From NCBI GenBank assembly GCA_022393335.1, contig JAJEKB010020594.1, forward strand, positions 451,213 through 515,212: 64,000 bases of DNA, given 5' to 3'. Below, piece by piece: positions 57,786-64,000 of the stretch; positions within the stretch are counted from its first letter, which is position 1, and each line of letters starts with the position of its first letter. Made by a program: the position numbers and the translations under genes. The notes below the pieces were generated by a model. That model saw only the letters and a program-made list of their open reading frames with translations. It searched no databases and was not told the DNA's origin. The stretch is from Macrotrachela quadricornifera (taxonomy: Eukaryota; Rotifera; Eurotatoria; Philodinida; Philodinidae).

Positions 57786-60700
57786 CAATCAATATACTTC
57801 TCAAATATTTTCCTCAATTCAAAGGAAATATTTGAAGCGGATTATATGATTGACGAATACATGACAAATGAATAATTTACAGCACTAGAATTTTATTTAC
57901 ATATATTCCTGAATTTAAAGGAATGATTTGAAGTAGATTATATTATTCTAGAGCAAAAGACAAATGAATAATTTATATTAAGATTCTATTTAAATATTTT
58001 GTTCCGTTCGAACTAAAAGTTTTACGTGAACCACATGATTGATAAACAAATAACAAATGAATAATTCATATAATTAGAATTTCATTCAAGTATTTTGCTG
58101 AATTCTAAGAAAATATTTGAAGTGCATTACATCATTGAAGGACAAACGATAATTGACTACTTCATACAAAGTTCTCAATCAAATACTTTTCTCAATTCAA
58201 AGGAAACATTTCAAGTGGATTATATAACTGATAAACACACGATAACTAAATAATTCATACCAACATTCTATTCAAATATTTCGCGCAATCTAAAAGAAAG
58301 ATTCGAATGAATTATACGACTGACCAACATGCGACATATAAATAACTCTCACCTGCAACATCCTACTCAAATATTTTGCTCAATGCAAAAGAAGGATTTC
58401 AATTAGATTAAATAATTGACTAACACACGGCAAATAAATAATTCATATAAACATGCTATTCAAATATTTAACTTAATTTAAAAAAACGATCCGAAATGGA
58501 TAATATGATTGATGAACACATAACAAAGAAAGTATACATAGTAATAAAACTATATTCAAACATTTGACTTAATGCAACTGAAAGATTCATAACGGATTTT
58601 ATGTTTGATAAATATACAAGAAATAGATAATTTATACCAATATTCTATTCAAATATTTGACTTAATATGATAGAAAGATTTCTAAGGGATATTATGATTA
58701 ACGAACATAGGACAGGAATAACTCATACCATCAGGATTCTATTTAAATATTTTATTCAATTCAAAAGAAAGATTTGAAATAGATCATATGATTGACAAAC
58801 CCATGAGAAATGAATGATTCATATTAGGATTCTATTCAAATATTTTTCTCAATTTGAAAGAAAGATTTGACATGAGCTATAAAATCGGTGAACAAACAAC
58901 AAATGAATGATTCATATAAGCACTGTATTCAAATATTTTGCACAATAGAAACAAATTTTTGCAGTGAATCGAATGATTGACAAAAACACTACAAATGAGT
59001 AGCTCAAAGTAAGGTCTCATTCAAATATTTTTCTCAATTTGAAACTAAAATTTCGAGCGGATAATATGGTCAATGAACACACAACACATAAATATCACAA
59101 ACAAATGTTACAATTAAATATTTTTCTCAATTAGAAGAAGAGATTTGAAGGAAACTATACGATCCGGGAATACACGAGAAATGAGTACTTTCAACAAAAG
59201 TCACAATCAAATATTGTGTTCAATTCGAAACTATGATTTAGAGCCCATATTAGGATCGATGAACACACGACGAATGAACACTTCAAACAAAGATCACAGC
59301 TAAATATTTTACCCAATTGGAAGGAAAAATTCCACATAGATTATATGATCGATGAACATACAATAAATGATTTATGCAGATATCCAATATTTTATTCAAA
59401 TGTTCTGCTCAATTCAAACGAAAGATTCGAGAAGATATATATGATTGACAAACATAAACAAAATGAAAAATTCATAGAAACATTCTATTCAAAATATATT
59501 GCTCAATTTGAAGGAAATATTTGAAGTAGATTATATGACTGACTAACACATGAGAAAGGAATAAATCATAGTGCCAACAGAATTCCTTTTAAATGTTTTG
59601 CCTAATTTCAAGGAAAATTTTGTAACAAGTTACAAAATCGAAGCATTCATGCCAAGTGAATAATTGAAACAAAGCACCTATTCAAATAAATTATTAATTT
59701 CAAAACAAATTTTCCAGGTTGGCTATATGATCGAATCTTACTTGATAAGTTAAAAGGAAAAATTACGATTTTATTCAAATACTATCCTAAATTCGAAAGA
59801 CAAATTTCAAATGAATTACAAGAGTGAAGAACATATAACAAATAAATAATTCATACGAATATTCTATTCAAATATTTTGCTCAATTCAGAGGAAGGATTT
59901 AAAGTGGATTCGATGATTGACTAAAACATATTAAATGAATAATTCATATTAGGATTCTATTCAAATATTTTGCTCAATTCGAACAAAATATTTGATATGA
60001 ATTATATAATGAACGAACATACGATAAAGGAATAATTCATACCAATATTTTGTTTAAATATTTTACTCAATACAAATAAAAGATTTCAAGTGAATTATAC
60101 CATTAACAAATACACGAAAAATGTTTAATTTATACTAAAATTCTATTCATATATTTTTTTTTCGATTCGAAAGAAAGAATTCAAGTCGATTATATGATTG
60201 TCTAACACATAGCAAATGAATAATTCATAATAGGATTATATTCAAAAATTCTATTCAATTCAAAAAGAAGATTTGGAGTAGATTATACAATTCCAGGACA
60301 TATTATAAATCAATAACTTGTACCAACATCATATGAAAATATCTTTCTCAATTTCAAACATAGACTTGAACTCACTTATATGATTGACGAATATACGACA
60401 AATGGATAACTCCTAATACAATTCCCTTCAAATATTTTTCTCGACTACAAGGAAAAATTTGAAGTCGATTATGTGATGAACCAACACACGAGAAATCAAT
60501 AATACATAGGATAATTCTATTCAAATATTTAGCTTGATTTAAATGAAAAATCTGAAGTGAATCATGTCAGTGACGAATATATAACAAAGGACTCATTCCT
60601 AATAGGATTCTATTCAAATTTTTACCGTAGTTTAAAGGAAAGATTTTAAGTGTATTATATGATTGACTAACTATACGACAACGGAATAAGACATAGGATG

Positions 60701-62390
60701 ATTATATTCAAATTTTGTATACAGTTTTAACTAAAAAATTGAAATGGACGATATAATTAACGAACACACAACAAATAAATAATTCATAGCAACATTCTAT
60801 TGGAATATTTCGCTCAAAATGAAGAAAAGATTTAAAGAAGATTATATAAAAGGTGACTATATGACAAGTGAATAATTCTAACCAAAATTCTATTTAAATA
60901 GTCTCCTTAATTAGAAGAAAAGATTTGAAGTAGATTATATGATTGATGAACACACAACGAAGAAATAATTCATACTATCGTTTTATTTCAATACTTTGTT
61001 CAGTTAAAAAGAAATATTTGAAGCGAATTATATGATTTACAAATAGACGATGAATGAATAATTCACAGAAACACTCTATTGAAATATTTTGCTCAGTCTG
61101 AAAGAAATATTTGAAGTAGATTATATGATTAACTAATATATCATATATGAGTAATTCATAGGATGATTTTCTTCAAAGATTTTGTTTGAATTTGAAAGAA
61201 AGCTTTAAAGTGGATTATATAACTGACGAACACATGCAAATGAATAATTCGTAGCAACGTTCAGTTCAAATATATGACTCAATTTGAAAGGAAGATTTGA
61301 AAGATATTATTTGATTGACAATCATACGGTAAATAAATAATTCACACTAATATTCTATTAAAGTATTTTGTTCAGTTTGTAGGAAATATTAGAAGCAGGT
61401 TATATGATTGATGGCCATATGACAAATGAATAATTCATAGCAGCACTTCATTCAAATAATTTACATAATTTAAAGAAATGATTACAAGTGGATTATATGG
61501 TTGAGTAATACACGACAGACGAATAAGTCGCAGGATAATTGTATTCAAATATTTTAGTCGATTTCGAAGAAAGATTTGAAGTGGATTAAACAATTGACGA
61601 ACGCACAATAAATAATCATCCATATTAGCACCATTTTATTGAAATATTTTACTTAATTTGAAAGAGAGAGTTCAGGTGGATTATATGATTAACACATAAA
61701 GGACAAATGAATAAATCATAGTAAGATTTTATTCAAATATTTTCCTTAATTCGAGGGGAAGATTCGATATGGATTATACGGTAAAGGAACACAATAGAAA
61801 CAAATAAATCATATAAACATTCTGTTGAAAAATCTTCCTCAGTTCGATGAAAATATTTGAAGTTGATTGTATGATTGACGAACACAAAACAAATGTACAA
61901 TTGATACTAAGATTCTATGGAAATATTTTGTTTAGTTTGAAGGAGAGATTTGAAGTAGATTATAGGAATGAGAAAGACACGAAAAATGAATACTTTAAAC
62001 AAAGGTCCGAGTTAAATATTTTACTCAGTTCGAAGGAATGATATGAATTGGATTATATGATTGATAGACACACGAAAAATAAATAATTCATAGCAACGCT
62101 ACATTCCAATATTTTGTTCAATTTGAAGAAAAAATCTAAAGCAGAATTATGATTGACGAACGAACGATAAATATATACTTTTTACTAAAATTCTATTCAT
62201 ATATTTAGTTGAATTCAAAGAAAAGATCTGAAGTACATTATATGATTGTCGAACACAAGAGGAATATATAATTCATATTAATATTCTATTCAGACGTTTT
62301 GATTAGTTGGAAGTTAGGATTTGGAGTGCATTATAGAATCTATGAGTACATCAGAAATGCATATGATAAACAAGTGTTTATTTTAAGTAT
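57786..62390. repeat. 4.6-kb satellite-like array, ~92-bp unit, ~50 copies
   Basis: A unit of 91-96 bp recurs throughout. Its best conserved words are ATTCTATTCAAATATTTTGC, TCAATTCRAAGAAAGATTTG, GATTATATGATTGACGAACA and ACAAATGAATAATTCATA. Adjacent units differ by perhaps 20-30%, so the array is old or under weak homogenisation. Unit spacing checked at 58508, 58602, 58695, 58788, 58881, 58973 and 59064. No coding sense. Confidence 0.92.
62377..62382 (-). terminator. Poly-A signal AATAAA of the small secreted-peptide gene
   Basis: AATAAA on the minus strand, about 155 bp after the 28-codon stop and 24 bp after the alternative stop at 62406. Confidence 0.5.
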
Positions 62391-62532
62391 GTTGACAGAT
62401 TAAAGTCAACTTCTACTAGTGGTGATATTGATGGCCGTCTCACGGCAGGTGAACACTTCGTAGCTCCTTGTAAGTTTCATTCGATTATTGCGGTTTCTAA
62501 AATGGTTTAGAAACCTATTCATTTTTCTGCAC

Positions 62533-62619
62533 TTAAAACACCACTGCCTGTACCGTGCAGGTTGTTGATGCTAACGTCGAGAGAACGATCAAACATGCCA
62601 TCAGGATAATCTTCTGCAT
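62533..62619 (-). CDS. Small secreted peptide (precursor start), 28 codons or spliced longer
   Basis: ATG at 62619 gives MQKIILMACLIVLSTLAS then TTCTVQAVVF and stop: a textbook signal peptide with likely cleavage after STLAS or VQA. Downstream an acceptor at 62497-62498 (CATTTTAG) opens a frame NRNNRMKLTRSYEVF and TCRETAINITTSRS ending at 62406. A weak donor at 62539 would join them in frame (43-bp intron) into ~56 residues with two cysteines. Other donors give an early stop. The gene has its own promoter, a 5'-UTR intron and an AATAAA signal. It is the only gene-like unit inside the large inverted-repeat element. Function unknown. Confidence 0.55.
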   Translation of the reverse strand: MQKIILMACLIVLSTLASTTCTVQAVVF

Positions 62620-62641
62620 TATAGTATAATAGTGTTTGATA

Positions 62642-62696
62642 CTGAAAAGTAAATAGAAGATAAAAATAAGCAAGGAGATAAATGATATGCTCCTAC
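62642..62696 (-). other. 5'-UTR intron of the small secreted-peptide gene
   Basis: Donor GTAGGA at 62696 and acceptor TTTTCAG ending at 62642 define a 55-bp intron of host size, 22 bp before the ATG. The donor hexamer equals that of the first ATPase-gene intron. Confidence 0.55.
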
Positions 62697-62724
62697 TTTG
62701 ATGCTTCGGCGTTATGACTGCAGT

Positions 62725-62764
62725 ACTGAAATGAGATGAACACTAAAGGATACGTGCTTTTATA
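62725..62764 (-). promoter_or_regulatory. TATA box and initiator
   Basis: TATAAAAG (62764-62757, minus strand, in GGTATAAAAGCACG) is followed about 30 bp later by TCAGT at 62729-62725, an initiator-like sequence. This is the clearest core promoter in the window. Confidence 0.6.
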
Positions 62765-62784
62765 CCTAATAGGTGATGGGTGGA

Positions 62785-63300
62785 AATATTTCATTTATTG
62801 ATATAAATTTTGCAATTACCAGTGGGAATTTCCCACGTATTGTTTCGTATTTGTCACTCATCATTGGTAATCACGCACTTATTGATACGAATCTTACAGT
62901 TATCGATAGGATTCTCCCACATATTGTTTCATATATTTTATTCATCATTGGTAACCACTCCCTTTATTGATACGAATTTTGCAATTATTGATGCAAATGT
63001 CATACGCATTACTCTATTTTTTTCATTCATCGTTGGTAATCACGCATTTATTGATGCGAATTTCGCAATCATCAGTGCAAATTTCCTACGCACTGTCCTG
63101 TTTTTTTCATTCATCCATCGTTGATAATCACGCGTTTATTGATACGCAGTTTGCAATCATCAGTGCAAATTTCACACGTATTGTTTCGTTCTTTTCATTT
63201 ATTCATTGTTGGTAATCACGCATTTATTGATACGCAGTTTGCAATTATCAATGCAAATTTTGCACGCAATGCTCTGTAATTTTCACTTATTGATGTGATT
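62785..63300. repeat. ~86-bp tandem repeat, six copies, just upstream of the TATA box
   Basis: Units start with GGTAATCACGCATTTATTGA at about 62867, 62949, 63033, 63122 and 63212, with a first partial unit near 62788. Spacing is 82-90 bp. The overlapping plus-strand ORFs here in all three frames are repeat products, not genes. Confidence 0.88.
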
Positions 63301-63759
63301 TTTGCTTTCATCAGATGTGTTGATTTCGTTGATTTTATTTAACATGTTCAATGTAAAGCTGAGAAGATTCTGTAATAGAACCAATAAACCAGGCGTCCGG
63401 ACAGTCGTGTAGCAAAAAAAGTTTTTAAATATCTCTATCTGGTATCAACCAAACGAGCCGAAATTTTTACAAATGACAGAAACATTTTAAAATTTTATAT
63501 TCAATAAGACAAAGCTGAAGAAGCCCTTTATAAACAATATATAAGAGTATTTGGTTATGCTTTCTTTTGAAGATATAACCAATCAGTACACATTTACTCA
63601 AGATAAATTTTGAAAAAATAAAAATAAAAAAAAACTAATTTTGTTTTCGTAGTTTTATTTACTAGTTTCTGTCAGGTCAAGGCTTGACTTCATCAAAAAT
63701 CTACAGAAAACTTTTATATATCGATTAAACCATATTCATCAGGCCTAAGGGGCCTTTGA
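63301..63759. other. Gene-free interval
   Basis: No gene or repeat recognised. Confidence 0.4.
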
Positions 63760-64000
63760 AAGAAATTAACACAACAAAAAAACAAGCAACGCTCGTCTAA
63801 AGACTCGCTCAGATCTTTCTCCTAGAAAACGCGTTTCTAAACTACCGTAAAGGTATTCATTTATAAAATTAAAGAAACCAAAGCCAGACTGAAGTGACTC
63901 GATCTCAGCTGCCTTTGATCAACCTTCATAAAAGAAATGTTTTTTGTTAAAAAATTGTCGCTTATTTAAAAAAATGATCCCCAAAAAACTTTTAAAAACC
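63760..64000. repeat. Right inverted repeat of the large element, runs off the window
   Basis: The reverse complement reads GGTAGTTTAGAAACGCG, GAGTCTTTAGACGAGCG and TGATCAAAGGCAGCTGAG, matching 56490-56750 with ~80% identity. It continues past the window end. Confidence 0.85.

Noticed and set aside
57786..62390. Centromere
   Set aside because: Satellite content alone is not evidence; units are strongly diverged and lie inside inverted repeats.
62773..63215. Overlapping hydrophobic ORFs in three frames
   Set aside because: They repeat with the ~86-bp tandem unit and lack starts, signals or domains; repeat by-products.

Overview
The window is a gene-poor, repeat-rich, AT-rich stretch of a small-intron animal genome. 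It is most likely a bdelloid rotifer or close relative. This is inferred from GT-AG introns of about 40-60 bp, large single-exon F-box and rhodopsin-like receptor genes, a very mixed DNA-transposon load and a GH19 chitinase. No ribosomal or mitochondrial marker is present to settle it. Two assembly gaps (15735-15744 and 26529-26928) show it is a scaffold.

Layout. 1-6.7 kb: the 3' part of a multi-exon gene for a GHKL-ATPase protein with a NO VEIN/DUF3883 nuclease-like C-terminus. It sits tail to tail with the 3' remnant of another gene that stops short of a hAT transposon (7.1-11.1 kb). That hAT carries a 308-bp MITE with a perfect 8-bp target duplication. 11-15 kb: small hypothetical genes, a truncated F-box paralogue beginning at a C-rich telomere-like tract, and an intact 570-aa F-box gene. 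15.2-19.5 kb: a GGGTTC-repeat MITE, a dead SWIM-finger MULE transposase, and a mariner split into opposite-strand halves. 20-28.5 kb: almost only structured repeats (hairpins, 34-bp tandem array, nested inverted repeats), plus a chain of perfect small introns with no open reading frame.

28.7-39.7 kb: a small hypothetical gene, two long fold-back elements, and a readable nest. There a FLYWCH-MULE (34439-37451) sits in the last codons of a mariner transposase. A second MULE-like element (37513-39714, 9-bp target duplication) lies 40 bp away and itself contains a 332-bp insertion. 40.1-41.3 kb: an intact secreted hevein-domain/GH19 chitinase. 44.6-45.5 kb: a broken multi-pass membrane protein gene. 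47.7-48.6 kb: an intact GPCR on the minus strand. 50.6-52.2 kb: a decayed non-LTR reverse transcriptase.

56.2-64.0 kb: inverted repeats at both ends enclose a 4.6-kb array of about 50 divergent 92-bp units, a second tandem array of about 86 bp, and between them a tiny minus-strand gene. That gene has a TATA box, initiator, 5'-UTR intron, secretory ORF and AATAAA signal. The genes do not form a pathway. The host genes that look intact are the ATPase (5' end outside the window), F-box, chitinase and GPCR genes, and perhaps the small genes at 28.7 and 62.6 kb.
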